Assembly (NCBI RefSeq): GCF_002904345.1
Contig: NZ_PEIH01000004.1
Coordinates: 81,369-145,368, forward strand
Direction: 5' to 3'
From: Bacteroidetes bacterium endosymbiont of Geopemphigus sp.
GTDB lineage: Bacteria > Bacteroidota > Bacteroidia > Flavobacteriales > Blattabacteriaceae
Length of the DNA stretch: 64,000 nucleotides
Part shown: piece by piece, positions 28,178-37,830 of the stretch
Layout: each line of letters begins with the position of its first letter
Numbering within the stretch: the stretch's first letter is position 1
The notes under the pieces: model-generated
Seen by the model: the letters and a program-made list of their open reading frames with translations, nothing else
The model's database searches: none
What the model was told of the DNA's origin: nothing
Position numbers and translations under genes: made by a program

Positions 28178-29038
28178 ATGACTGAGTCTATGACCGGATT
28201 TAGCCGGATGGAAAAAGAACTTTTCGACAAGAAGGTCACTATCGAGATCAGAACGCTCAATAGCAAATATCTAGATATGAGTTTTCGTTTACCTGCCATT
28301 TATCATGATAAAGAATGGACTTTGCGTAAAAAAACAAGCGAATTCCTCATCAGAGGTAAAATTGAAATAAGTCTTCACTTACAATCCATAAGATCCTCCC
28401 AGAGGTACTCCTTGGATGCTGATCTTATACGTTCCTATATGCAGATTATTAAGACTATAGTTCCTGGATTTAAGGAAATACGCTATTTTTCTCTTGCGAT
28501 GAAGATGCCTGACGCCTTAATCGCTTCTGCAGAAGCACCTGATGAGAAAGAGTGGCTTTCCATAGAAAGTCTTTTTCAAGATACACTTATCTCTGTAGGA
28601 GAGGTTCGCAAAGAAGAAGGAAAATTTTTAAGTAATGATTTTACTCATCGTGTTCAAAATATACTGCAACTTCTTGATCAGATAATTCCTTTTGAAAAAG
28701 AACGTAAAGCGCTCATTCGAGAAAAAATAGAAAAACAATTTAATAATCAAAATATTTCTGCGGATCCGATTCGCCTCGAGCAAGAATTATTGCTTTATCT
28801 TGAAAAGATAGATATCACAGAAGAGCGTATTCGTTTAAGAAAACATTGTGAATACTTTGCTCAGGTAGTAACTCAGGAGAAATCTCAGGGAAGGAAACTG
28901 GGTTTTATAGCTCAGGAAATCTCTCGTGAGATTAATACACTTGGTGTAAAATCCCAGCATATCGAAATTCATAAATCTGTAGTTTTGATGAAGGAAGAGC
29001 TGGAAAAAATCCGAGAGCAATTAGTTAATATTCTCTAA
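28178..29038 (+). CDS. yicC: YicC-family protein (endoribonuclease-like)
   Basis: Member of the YicC/YloC family, implicated in RNA turnover and stationary-phase survival. The family start MTESMTGFSRMEKEL is exact. The C-terminal DUF1732-type part ends GRKLGFIAQEISREINTLGV, followed by KSQHIEIHKSVVLMKEELEK, the most conserved region. Length 286 is normal. Its TAA overlaps the gmk ATG by one base (TAATG), so the pair is translationally coupled, the usual arrangement in Bacteroidota and other phyla. Confidence 0.93.
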   Translation: MTESMTGFSRMEKELFDKKVTIEIRTLNSKYLDMSFRLPAIYHDKEWTLRKKTSEFLIRGKIEISLHLQSIRSSQRYSLDADLIRSYMQIIKTIVPGFKEIRYFSLAMKMPDALIASAEAPDEKEWLSIESLFQDTLISVGEVRKEEGKFLSNDFTHRVQNILQLLDQIIPFEKERKALIREKIEKQFNNQNISADPIRLEQELLLYLEKIDITEERIRLRKHCEYFAQVVTQEKSQGRKLGFIAQEISREINTLGVKSQHIEIHKSVVLMKEELEKIREQLVNIL

Positions 29039-29607
29039 TGAGAAACGGGAAAATTATTATTTTTTCAGCTCCCTCGGGAGCTGGAAAAACAAGCATAGTA
29101 CATCGCTTGCTTCAAGCGATGCCTGATTCTCTCGGCTTTTCGATTTCATGCACCACGCGGACCCCTCGTCAAAATGAAATTGATGGAAAAGACTATTACT
29201 TTTTATCTCTTGAGCTCTTTCAAAATAAGATAAGTCAAGGTGATTTCGCTGAATGGGAAGAGGTATATCCAGGGCGTTTTTACGGCACTTTAAAAAGTGA
29301 AATCGAGCGTCTATGGTTACAAGATCGACATGTTGTTTTTGATATAGATGTTCAAGGTGGATTAAATTTAAAAAACCTGTATCCCACGCAATCTTTAGCT
29401 ATTTTTGTACAGCCACCTTCATTAAAAGAGCTGGCAAGGCGCTTGCATATAAGATCTAGTGAAGCATATGAAGATTTTCAAGTGCGTTTACAGAAAGCTG
29501 AAAGTGAAATAACTTATGCAAAGGTTTTTGATAAAGTCTTAATAAACGACGATCTTTTGGAAGTTTTATCCAGAGCAAAGGAATTGGTAGAAAATTTTAT
29601 TACCTGA
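29038..29607 (+). CDS. gmk: Guanylate kinase
   Basis: Phosphorylates GMP to GDP with ATP. The P-loop SAPSGAGKTS is at residues 10-19. The GMP-binding signature SCTTRTPRQNEIDGKDYYFL is intact, followed by FAEWEEVYPGRFYGT and the core strand VVFDIDVQGG. Length 189 is normal. It is coupled to yicC by a one-base overlap. It is a housekeeping gene with no sign of decay. Confidence 0.96.
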   Translation: MRNGKIIIFSAPSGAGKTSIVHRLLQAMPDSLGFSISCTTRTPRQNEIDGKDYYFLSLELFQNKISQGDFAEWEEVYPGRFYGTLKSEIERLWLQDRHVVFDIDVQGGLNLKNLYPTQSLAIFVQPPSLKELARRLHIRSSEAYEDFQVRLQKAESEITYAKVFDKVLINDDLLEVLSRAKELVENFIT

Positions 29608-29717
29608 GTTAAAACCATTTTGAGTTAATCATTATTTTATCGTCTGTTTTTGATTTTTAAGATCAAGAGTGACGTTTTTAAAATTTTGACAATAATAAAG
29701 AATATCACATATATAGT

Positions 29718-32297
29718 ATGGATTCTAATATTTTTTCAAATAATACTTTCCAGGCTTTTAAAGAACTGGTAGATACCAAGTTTCACCTTTATAACAGCCT
29801 TTTTGCCTCTTTGCCTTTCGATCCGGTAGAAAAAACCGGCGTTTTTTTATCTCTTTTTTCTCTTCACTCTCAGGACTGGATTAAGAATAACCGTAGTCCT
29901 CAAGAGATGATACGCAGTTTTTTCACTCAATACACTACTTATACTAAACCTCGTCAACAAATCGATCTTCTTTTTCGTTTCATTCAATATACCGAAAGAC
30001 AGATAGTGCTCTTTGATGCTTTAGAAGACGCGGCCTTTTCTAAAACCCATGATATGCAAGGAGGAGGTACTTTACGGCATTTGCAGTATGAGATGAGCAG
30101 AGTTCGTAATCAGAAAGAGTTCTCTGCAAAAATTAAAGACTTTACAGTGCGGCTGGTGCTTACGGCACACCCTACGCAATTTTATCCTGGTAAAGTATTA
30201 GCCATTATCAATGATCTTTCTAAGGCGCTTGAAAAAGGCCATACGGCGCAAGTAAATATGTATTTACAACAGCTTGGTAAAACTCCCTTTTTAAAGAGGA
30301 ATAAGCCCACACCCTATGATGAAGCAATTAGTTTAATATGGTATTTGGAGAATGTATTTTACCAGACGGCAGGGCGCATTATTTCTCAGCTTCGTCGTCG
30401 TTTCCCACGAGTTTTCCCTTTAGAACATAATGCACCAATTTGTATGGGCTTTTGGCCCGGAGGGGACAGAGATGGCAATCCTTTTGTCAGAGCTGACACT
30501 ACCTATAAGGTGGCTCAAGCACTTCAGCGCAGCATTATAAGGTGTTATTATAAAGAGGTAAGACAAATGAAACGTCGTCTTACTTTTCCTTATGTCGAAG
30601 AGCAGATCGCTCAGCTTGAACTAAAATTATACCATCAACTTTTTGTTTCACAAAGCATTCCGCCTGATTTTGAAAAAGAATTGTGTAATTTGCTTTGTGA
30701 TATACGCGCTACTTTAATTGATCAACATGATGGACTATTTGTAGGGCTTATTGAGGAACTTATCGTAAAGATCAGATGGTTTGGACTTTACTTCGCCTCT
30801 GTAGACATACGCCAGGACAGTTCAATTCATACGGCTTTAATAGAAGCTGTTGCTTTGCGTACTGATATTCTTCCTGTTAATTATAGAGAGCTCTCCGAAA
30901 CTGAAAAAATGACAGCTCTCCTGAAAATAAATAATTTTGTTAATCCTGAGCTTTTGCAAGATGATTTGCATCGCGATACCCTTGAAACCATTCATATAAT
31001 TCTGCGTATTCAGCAAGCAGGTGGTCAAAGGGCTTGTCACCGCTATATTATCAGCCATACTACCAGTGCTTTAAATGTTTTAGAAGTATATGCGTTATTT
31101 CTGATGAGCAACTGGAAACCCGATGAACTTACTTTAGACATCATTCCTCTTTTTGAAACTATTGATGATTTAAAGCATGCGGCTTTGGTGATGAAGACCC
31201 TTTATCAAAATTTTATATATCGCGAGCATATTAAAAGACGCGATAATAAGCAAACGATTATGTTGGGTTTTTCAGATGGAACTAAAGATGGAGGTTATCT
31301 TATGGCCAACTGGAGCATTTATAAGGCTAAAGAAGCCCTTACGAAAATCTCCAAAAAATATGATGTAGAAGTGATTTTTTTTGATGGCAGGGGAGGACCG
31401 CCTTCCCGAGGCGGGGGCAAGACACATCAATTTTACGCTTCTATGGGACATAGTATAGCTAATAAAGAAATCCAACTCACTGTGCAGGGGCAAACTATTA
31501 GTTCGAATTTTGGAACTATAGACGCTGCGCAATACAATATAGAACATCTTATGCATGCCGGTATGATTGACGCTTTGCGTCCGTCTCCCCAGGAGCTGCT
31601 CTCAGGTGATTCCAAAAAATTATTTCAAGATTTGGCAGATGAAAGTTATCGAGCTTTTTGCGAGCTTAAAGAGCATCCTTTATTTATAGATTATCTTAAT
31701 GAGATAAGTCCTTTGCGTTATTATTCTGCAGCAAATATAGGTAGTCGCCCTTCTAAAAGGGATGTTTCCGCGGCGCTGAATCTGGAAAATTTACGAGCCG
31801 TGCCTTACGTAGGCGCCTGGAGTCAGATTAAACAAAATGTGCCTGGATTTTACGGAGTAGGTATAGCTTTGGAAGTACTTGATAAAGCAGGCCGATGGTC
31901 AGAGCTTCGGCAGCTCTATAGATATTCTCTTTATTTCAGAACCCTTATGGATAATTGCGAGATGTCAATGAAAAAGAGTTGTTTTTCGCTGACCTCTTAT
32001 CTATCAAATCACCCCAAATACGGAGAAATATGGCATAAAATTCATGATGAATTCCTGCGCACGCGTAAATATGTATTGCGTGTTTCAGAAACTGAAAAAT
32101 TAATGACCAACAATCCGGTAGACCGACAATCCATTCGTATTCGTGAGCGTATTGTTCTGCCTTTATTAAGTATTCAGCAGTATGCCTTAGCTACTCTGCG
32201 GGAGGAGTCGCTTTCTGAAGAAGAAAAGAAAATTTATGAAAAACTCGTAGTGCGTTGCTCATTTGGAATTATTAATGCCGGACGCAATTCAGCTTGA
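29718..32297 (+). CDS. ppc: Phosphoenolpyruvate carboxylase
   Basis: Carboxylates PEP to oxaloacetate, feeding aspartate and the reductive branch to succinate. The catalytic histidine is in LVLTAHPTQFYPG. The bicarbonate/PEP site appears as FWPGGDRDGNPFV, FFDGRGGPPSRGGG and NIGSRPSKR. Length 859 is typical of the Bacteroidota form, and the C-terminal asparagine tail (INAGRNSA) corresponds to the usual MRNTG. Stand-alone transcription unit with gaps on both sides. Together with asd it supports oxaloacetate-derived amino acid synthesis. Confidence 0.95.
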   Translation: MDSNIFSNNTFQAFKELVDTKFHLYNSLFASLPFDPVEKTGVFLSLFSLHSQDWIKNNRSPQEMIRSFFTQYTTYTKPRQQIDLLFRFIQYTERQIVLFDALEDAAFSKTHDMQGGGTLRHLQYEMSRVRNQKEFSAKIKDFTVRLVLTAHPTQFYPGKVLAIINDLSKALEKGHTAQVNMYLQQLGKTPFLKRNKPTPYDEAISLIWYLENVFYQTAGRIISQLRRRFPRVFPLEHNAPICMGFWPGGDRDGNPFVRADTTYKVAQALQRSIIRCYYKEVRQMKRRLTFPYVEEQIAQLELKLYHQLFVSQSIPPDFEKELCNLLCDIRATLIDQHDGLFVGLIEELIVKIRWFGLYFASVDIRQDSSIHTALIEAVALRTDILPVNYRELSETEKMTALLKINNFVNPELLQDDLHRDTLETIHIILRIQQAGGQRACHRYIISHTTSALNVLEVYALFLMSNWKPDELTLDIIPLFETIDDLKHAALVMKTLYQNFIYREHIKRRDNKQTIMLGFSDGTKDGGYLMANWSIYKAKEALTKISKKYDVEVIFFDGRGGPPSRGGGKTHQFYASMGHSIANKEIQLTVQGQTISSNFGTIDAAQYNIEHLMHAGMIDALRPSPQELLSGDSKKLFQDLADESYRAFCELKEHPLFIDYLNEISPLRYYSAANIGSRPSKRDVSAALNLENLRAVPYVGAWSQIKQNVPGFYGVGIALEVLDKAGRWSELRQLYRYSLYFRTLMDNCEMSMKKSCFSLTSYLSNHPKYGEIWHKIHDEFLRTRKYVLRVSETEKLMTNNPVDRQSIRIRERIVLPLLSIQQYALATLREESLSEEEKKIYEKLVVRCSFGIINAGRNSA

Positions 32298-32702
32298 GTT
32301 GTTTTCTAAAGGATTTTCCGGGTTTTTTTTGCCTTCGATAAGATGTACTTCTATAAGTTCAGTTTTCTCTAGTTTAGTCAATCTTTCTGGTGCACGCTAT
32401 AAAAGTTTATTTTTCAAATGCTTTTTTTCAAGATAAGATTTCCTTTTGCAAGAGTCATCATTGGATGTTGGTTTAATAAGTTAACTTTATTGGAGTTAAA
32501 ATGATAGTTACGTTTAAGAGATTCTTTACATATCTCTTGTAGATAACGTTCGATAGCTTCCATACTAAAAGCTCCCTTTTAACACGATTTTTATTAATTT
32601 TAGTAAAGGAGAAATAAATATCCAGAATAGATTTTGTTTGTTAACAGATCGACAAAGTAGTACCTTTCAGTTGTTTTCTTAGCAAGAAAGATCGATAAAG
32701 TT
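32298..32702. other. Intergenic stretch with possible gene relic on minus strand
   Basis: About 400 bases between ppc and manC. On the minus strand an ATG near 32563 opens about 49 codons (MEAIERYLQEICKESLKRNY ... TLAKGNLILKKS) and then breaks, with further lysine-rich pieces downstream. The composition is protein-like, but I cannot name a family. No terminator hairpin was seen after ppc. Confidence 0.35.
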
Positions 32703-33785
32703 ATGAGTAATCGACACCATTATTGTTTAATTTTATGTGGAGGTATTGGTAGTCGTTTTTGGCCTATGAGCACAAGGGTCTATCCTAAACAATTCCACGA
32801 TATATTAGGTACTGGAAAAACGCTCATACAACAAACCTTTACACGGGTAAAAGCACTTATACGTATAGAAAACATTTTTTTAGTTACCCAGTCTGATTAT
32901 AAAGATTTAGTTTTAAAGCAGCTTCCTGAACTTAAGGAGAGCAATTTGATGCTAGAGCCTTTCATAAGAAATACGGCGCCTAGTATCGCGTATGCCTCAT
33001 TTAAGATTCATAAGCTTGATAAATGGGCTATTGTTTTTGTTGCGCCTTCAGATCATCTTATCCTTGAGGAAGCGCGTTTTTTTGAAATCCTCATTTGTGC
33101 TTTTCAAAAGGCCGCTCATAGAGAGATTCTTATCACTCTTGGTATTACTCCAACCCGTCCTGATCCAGGTTATGGGTATATACAATTTCATCCTGGAGGT
33201 TCGAATTCTATAAAAAAAGTCAAAACTTTTGTTGAAAAGCCTGCTTGCGAGATTGCAGAGCAATTTCTTGAATCAGGTGATTTTTTATGGAACTCCGGTA
33301 TTTTTATATGGCATACAAAAACAATTCTTAAAGCTTTTGAAATTTATTTACCAGAAATATTTACTCCGTTTTCAGAAATTGTCGATACATTCGATAGTAT
33401 TAAAGAAGTACAAGCCATAGAGGCTATTTTTCCTACCCTTCAGTGCATTTCCATCGATTATGGAATATTAGAGCGTGCCCAAAATGTTTATGTTATTGAG
33501 GCTGATTTTGGCTGGAGCGATTTGGGTACTTGGGGTACTCTTTATGAGAAAATTTCCAAAGATAAAAATGGGAATGCCTGTGTTGGGAAAAAGATTTTAT
33601 TTTATGAAGCTAAGGACAATATAGTTTTTCTTCAAAGTTCCAAAGCAGCTATTATAGAAGGTTTAAATGATTATATAATAGTGGATACTGAGAAAGCCCT
33701 ATTGATATGCAAAAAAGAAAATGAGCAACAACTCAAGATTTATATCAATGATTTGAAGATGAATCGTGGGGAACAATTTTTATAA
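32703..33785 (+). CDS. manC: Mannose-1-phosphate guanylyltransferase
   Basis: Makes GDP-mannose from mannose-1-phosphate and GTP. The pyrophosphorylase loop is LCGGIGSRFWPMSTRVYPKQ. VAPSDHLI, the product-binding FVEKP, WNSGIFIW and FGWSDLGTWGTLYE follow in family order. It is the short form (360 residues), with no fused isomerase; ManA is encoded separately at 22.4 kb. The stop overlaps the ATG of the LysM gene by one base. GDP-mannose implies some retained surface glycan or cofactor glycosylation. Confidence 0.93.
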   Translation: MSNRHHYCLILCGGIGSRFWPMSTRVYPKQFHDILGTGKTLIQQTFTRVKALIRIENIFLVTQSDYKDLVLKQLPELKESNLMLEPFIRNTAPSIAYASFKIHKLDKWAIVFVAPSDHLILEEARFFEILICAFQKAAHREILITLGITPTRPDPGYGYIQFHPGGSNSIKKVKTFVEKPACEIAEQFLESGDFLWNSGIFIWHTKTILKAFEIYLPEIFTPFSEIVDTFDSIKEVQAIEAIFPTLQCISIDYGILERAQNVYVIEADFGWSDLGTWGTLYEKISKDKNGNACVGKKILFYEAKDNIVFLQSSKAAIIEGLNDYIIVDTEKALLICKKENEQQLKIYINDLKMNRGEQFL

Positions 33786-35461
33786 TGAAAAATACAAAAA
33801 ATGTCCTTCTTACCTCTATCTTTTTTCTATGTTCTCTTGTGTATGCGCAAACTACACATAAGGTGCAAGAAGGTGATACACTTTACGGTCTTAACAAACA
33901 ATACAATCTTAGTATTGAGGAAATTACTCGATTAAATCCGCAAATAATAGGGAATTCCATTCAATTGGGCGATATTATTCGCTTAACTGATTCTAAAATA
34001 TCTGTTTATGAGGTACAGCCTAAAGAAACTATTTATAGCCTTAGTAGGCGTTTTAGAGTTTCTCAGGAGACACTTTTACTTCTTAATCCTGAGATAAGAA
34101 ATGGCCTTAAAACGGGTATTCTTTTACGCATTCCATCATCAGATGGAGAAATTTCTCAGCCTGTAAAATCAGCTCATCAGGAAGTTCTGAAAATCCTTCC
34201 TAAGGAACTTGTTCGCTCTGTAACAGCCTATCCTGAAGATGGTTTTATAAGATACTCAGTAAAAGAAGGGGATACTTTGTTTACTATTGTACGTACCTAT
34301 AAACTAAATCTTTCTAAGCTGTTGCAAAACAACTCGGAACTTACCTATGGATTGAAAGCTGGCATGATTTTAAAAATACCCATGAGCAGTGGAAATAAAG
34401 ATATCAGACTGGAAGATAATACGAAAAAGATGTCACTGACAGAAAACCTTAACATAGTTATGTTACTTCCTTTGTATGAAAAAACGCCTGAAAAAAATCA
34501 GGAACTTAGTCAACATGCAGCCGATTTTTACTCCGGAGCCAAATACGCCATCGATTTATTATCTTTAAGAAAATCTATTCATGTGAAACTTTTTGACACG
34601 GAGAATAACAAAAAAAAAGTAGAAAATTTTTTAAACGCCTATGATTTTTCTCAAGTGCATGCCGTTATAGGTCCTTTTTTTCGATCTAGCGTAGAACAGG
34701 TGGCACAAGCCCTTCAAAAGCAAAGAATTCCTGTAATCTCGCCTCTTGCTTCATCAGAATCTTTAGACACCTATCCAAATGTTATTCAGGCTGAAGTAAG
34801 GGATCAGTTTCTGGCCGATCCTATAATAGAGGAAATTAAAAACTCTTCATTAAAGACTCAGACAATATACCTGCTCAGCACATCTCAGGAAGAGGTTACC
34901 ACGACTTATTTACGTGATCAACTCTTAAAATGGCGTCCACAGTTGCAAATCTTAAGTGTTGACAAACTTTCAAAAGTCCCTTTGGACGCTTCTCCTTTTA
35001 TCGCCATCCTTATCTGTGATAAACCCGATATGGGTAAGGCTTTTATCGAAGGTATTCGGCGTTTTAGACCCGAACAACTCTTCCCTTTAGGCGTAGGATA
35101 TAATCCTGTTTATTATAACAATCTTACTTGGCTTAAAAACTATGGAATAGTTTTCACCATGAAATATCATGTTAATAAACATACCGAAACTGACAGGAAA
35201 GTTCTGGAAACTTTAGGATTTAATGATAAGAAAATGCCGGATAAATATAAATTGTTGGGTTTTGACGTAGCTTATGATATTCTTGAGCGACTTACCGAAA
35301 ACAAAAAAATTTTGCGCTCTATGGACACTAAACCACGTTCTCGCGTAGCTAATAAATTTCAGTATGAAAAAATATACGGGGGAGGGTATACCAACAAAGG
35401 AGTATGGATCGTTCGTTTTAAATCCTCTTTAAAATCTTCAGAAAATGAACCTTCAGAGTAA
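33785..35461 (+). CDS. LysM-repeat periplasmic protein with substrate-binding-like domain
   Basis: A signal peptide (residues 1-21, cut after LVYAQ) is followed by three LysM modules: HKVQEGDTLYGLNKQYNLSI (about 25-67), YEVQPKETIYSLSRRFRVSQ (about 74-115) and YSVKEGDTLFTIVRTYKLNL (about 154-198). From about residue 220 comes a type 1 periplasmic-binding-like fold (NIVMLLPLYEK; VIGPFFRSSVEQVAQALQKQ). Bacteroidota encode such proteins as cell-wall-associated factors of unproven function. It is coupled to manC by a one-base overlap. Length 558, no lesions. Confidence 0.85.
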   Translation: MKNTKNVLLTSIFFLCSLVYAQTTHKVQEGDTLYGLNKQYNLSIEEITRLNPQIIGNSIQLGDIIRLTDSKISVYEVQPKETIYSLSRRFRVSQETLLLLNPEIRNGLKTGILLRIPSSDGEISQPVKSAHQEVLKILPKELVRSVTAYPEDGFIRYSVKEGDTLFTIVRTYKLNLSKLLQNNSELTYGLKAGMILKIPMSSGNKDIRLEDNTKKMSLTENLNIVMLLPLYEKTPEKNQELSQHAADFYSGAKYAIDLLSLRKSIHVKLFDTENNKKKVENFLNAYDFSQVHAVIGPFFRSSVEQVAQALQKQRIPVISPLASSESLDTYPNVIQAEVRDQFLADPIIEEIKNSSLKTQTIYLLSTSQEEVTTTYLRDQLLKWRPQLQILSVDKLSKVPLDASPFIAILICDKPDMGKAFIEGIRRFRPEQLFPLGVGYNPVYYNNLTWLKNYGIVFTMKYHVNKHTETDRKVLETLGFNDKKMPDKYKLLGFDVAYDILERLTENKKILRSMDTKPRSRVANKFQYEKIYGGGYTNKGVWIVRFKSSLKSSENEPSE

Positions 35462-35469
35462 AGGTTTTC

Positions 35470-36036
35470 TTAGAAGAATTTTCGGGCTTGGCGCATATTT
35501 GGATTTTGTAGATTTCGGCCTATATTGACTCTTTTCATCTGCTCTCTCATCATTTTGATCTGCTCGCTCAGGATACCCGCGCTGTCGAGATCTCTGGCTT
35601 CGGAAAGCAAGATTTCGGCTTGTCTTTTGTGACCGTTGCTTAAGGCTGCCGCCGAAAGATTTAATTTTGCCATGGCCCTATCGTGTTTAAATTTCAAGCC
35701 GATCTCCAGGGCCTTTTTCATATGCTTCTCTGATTGTGTGATGTTGGATTGCGCCGTGAGTATCCCGCTAAGAAAATAATAATAAGCTCTTTGACTTTTA
35801 ATGAGTTGTGATTTAGGATTTTTTACATGACCCAACCATTTTCCGAGTCCCTCCATATCTTGTTTTCGTATACGGAAAAACCCTAGTAATAAGTACTCGT
35901 TTCTAAAAAATAGAAAAACAGGTATCGCGCTTAGAAATATGAAGAAAATGCCCAAACCATATTCGCTTTTCTTAAAAGCGAATATGGTTCCTATAAGTAG
36001 TGAAAAAGTAATGAGTATCTTAAAATATTTATGCAT
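35470..36036 (-). CDS. Small membrane protein with TPR-like region
   Basis: Two N-terminal membrane helices (residues 5-23 and 27-47) precede a soluble helical part with TPR-like spacing, such as QSEKHMKKALEIGLKFKHDR and AKLNLSAAALSNGHKRQAEI. This organisation occurs in a Bacteroidota-specific family often labelled DUF2892/tetratricopeptide. The function is unknown; it may be an inner-membrane scaffold. It converges on the LysM gene with an 8-nt gap and follows the esterase gene after a 35-nt gap on the same strand. Confidence 0.6.
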   Translation of the reverse strand: MHKYFKILITFSLLIGTIFAFKKSEYGLGIFFIFLSAIPVFLFFRNEYLLLGFFRIRKQDMEGLGKWLGHVKNPKSQLIKSQRAYYYFLSGILTAQSNITQSEKHMKKALEIGLKFKHDRAMAKLNLSAAALSNGHKRQAEILLSEARDLDSAGILSEQIKMMREQMKRVNIGRNLQNPNMRQARKFF

Positions 36037-36071
36037 AGATTCTATTTATGAGAATGAGCAAACTTGAAATC

Positions 36072-36725
36072 TCAACGATTAGCGATCCATTCGAGCATAT
36101 CTTTATAATTTGATTCATTCAATTCGTGTCCCTCTTCATATTCTTTATAAGTATGACAAATATGATGTTTTTCAAGCAGTCCCGGACCTTTTTTTGCCCA
36201 ATTTATAGGAATGATCTCATCGTGTATCCCATGGGATATGAAAAAATCAAGAGAAGAAAAGTCATTATCTATATTTTCAGGAAGGAGTTCTTGGTATGGA
36301 AATCCACTTAAAGCAATAACTTTATGTACCTCTTGAGGTTTTGAAAGGGCAATGGCATAGCTCAAAATCGCTCCCTGGCTGAATCCGCATAACCATACGT
36401 TTTTTTCATCAAGCCGGTAATGAACAAGAACCTCCTTTATAAAACTTATGATCTTATCTCGTGAGATCAATGCCTGATTGATATCTGAGGAAATTCCCTC
36501 TGCCGACATTTGAATGTTATACCAGGAAAAACTATTCGGCCCTATAGAATAAAAGCCGCGCAAACTGACGACAAAGAAATTCGGCGGAAGCTCCCTCGCG
36601 ATCGCAAAGAGATCATTTTCGTGGCTTCCATAGCCGTGAATCATTAGAAATAAAGGAGGTTTTTCAGTTAATTTTGAAGGTTTTCTTATTATATGTTTGA
36701 CAGAAAGACTGTCTATAAATTGCAT
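36072..36725 (-). CDS. Alpha/beta hydrolase, phospholipase/carboxylesterase family
   Basis: Serine hydrolase of the YpfH/Abhydrolase_2 type. Residue order is normal: oxyanion region FLMIHGYGSHENDL, nucleophile elbow WLCGFSQGAILSYAIALS, acid in SHGIHDEIIPI and catalytic histidine in YKEYEEGHELNE. There is no signal peptide, so it acts in the cytoplasm. Length 217 is normal. The natural substrate is unknown; short-chain acyl esters are typical for the family. Confidence 0.85.
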   Translation of the reverse strand: MQFIDSLSVKHIIRKPSKLTEKPPLFLMIHGYGSHENDLFAIARELPPNFFVVSLRGFYSIGPNSFSWYNIQMSAEGISSDINQALISRDKIISFIKEVLVHYRLDEKNVWLCGFSQGAILSYAIALSKPQEVHKVIALSGFPYQELLPENIDNDFSSLDFFISHGIHDEIIPINWAKKGPGLLEKHHICHTYKEYEEGHELNESNYKDMLEWIANR

Positions 36726-36778
36726 GATCTATAAATATTTTTTAATAAAGTATCTGCCAAGGCGGCATTATATAAAAA

Positions 36779-37083
36779 TCATTCGGCTTTGAAATTTTTA
36801 AAAGCTCCCAGACCAAAAAGAGCAAAATCGTATTTCATGGGATCTTTTTTATTCATATTTCTTAATTCTCCGTTTAATTCCATGACCGAATCAATATCGT
36901 TCGTTTTGCGAGATAGTAAGCCAAGTTTTCTGGCTACTCTTCCCGAGAGTACATCTAAAGAACAAGAGAGTTCAGAAGGAGATGGATTTTTCCACAGACC
37001 CAGATCTACTCTACTTTTATCCCCTCTGACTATCTAGCTTTTGATCGAGGAATATTTTTAATTGATCTTTTTTCACTAATCTC
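36779..37083 (-). pseudogene. TIGR02757 (DUF2400) family, C-terminal remnant
   Basis: In one frame: VDLGLWKNPSPSELSCSLDV, LSGRVARKLGLLSRKTNDID and DPMKYDFALFGLGAFK. This is the conserved C-terminus of the TIGR02757 family (WxxixPseLxiPLDxHxxrvaRkLGLl ... DPvKYDFALFGLG). The N-terminal two thirds are missing; lolD now abuts it. The role of the intact family is uncharacterised. Confidence 0.72.
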
Positions 37084-37749
37084 TCAAATAAGATTTCCTT
37101 CGTGCATATGAAGCTGCCTGTCGGCCCTCTCTGCAAGCTCTGGGTTGTGTGTTACGATAAGAAATGCTTGTTTAAAACGCTCGCGCAAGGAAAAAAAGAG
37201 CTCGTGTAGCTCTCGGGAATTCTTAGCATCCAGATTTCCAGAAGGCTCATCAGCAAAAATCACTTTTGGATGGTTAATCAGCGCCCTGGCGATGGCCACG
37301 CGTTGCTGTTCGCCTCCCGAGAGAACTGCAGGTTTATGACCTAGCCTCTCTCCGAGGCCGAGTTGCTCGAGCAATTCTTTTGCTTCTTTTTGCAGGGATT
37401 TTTTTTCGCGATTACCTATATAACCCGGTAAGCATACGTTTTCTAAAGCTGTGAATTCAGGCAAGAGATGGTGAAACTGAAAGATAAAGCCTATGGATGT
37501 ATTGCGAAGCTCTGCAAGTTCCTTATTTGAAAGACTTTGAATATCTTGCCCAAGTAATTTTAGTTTTGTATTTACCCCTTTGCGCAGCGTGAGACGCTCT
37601 AAGCTGCCCAATATCTGAAGCAAAGTACTTTTGCCGGATCCAGAGTCTCCCGTTATAGAGACCACTTCACCTTCTTGTATATCTATATCAACACCTTTCA
37701 GCACCTCTAAAGATCCGAAGGATTTATAAATGCTCCGCGCTTGAATCAT
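37084..37749 (-). CDS. lolD: ABC transporter ATPase, LolD/MacB type
   Basis: ATPase that would drive lipoprotein release or a related MacB-type export. Walker A GDSGSGKST, Q-loop FIFQFHHLLPEF, ABC signature LSGGEQQRVAIARAL, Walker B VIFADEPSGNLD and the switch His in LIVTHNPE are all intact. The FQFHHLLPEFTALENV stretch is characteristic of LolD. I start at ATG 37749 (MIQARSIYKSFG), because the longer frame from 37776 adds a non-family nonapeptide. No permease gene is adjacent, so the LolCE partner must be elsewhere. Confidence 0.88.
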   Translation of the reverse strand: MIQARSIYKSFGSLEVLKGVDIDIQEGEVVSITGDSGSGKSTLLQILGSLERLTLRKGVNTKLKLLGQDIQSLSNKELAELRNTSIGFIFQFHHLLPEFTALENVCLPGYIGNREKKSLQKEAKELLEQLGLGERLGHKPAVLSGGEQQRVAIARALINHPKVIFADEPSGNLDAKNSRELHELFFSLRERFKQAFLIVTHNPELAERADRQLHMHEGNLI

Positions 37750-37801
37750 AAAAAAAAGTTTTTCAAATATAAACATAAAAAATCCTGCAAAATGTTTTTC
37801 C

Positions 37802-37809
37802 TACATTTG
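37802..37809 (+). promoter_or_regulatory. -7 promoter element of sucC
   Basis: TACATTTG fits TAnnTTTG exactly and stands 21 nt before the sucC ATG at 37831. It lies in the divergent spacer with lolD. No convincing -33 TTG is seen at the right spacing. Confidence 0.45.
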
Positions 37810-37830
37810 TAAAGCCTATAAATTTGCATC

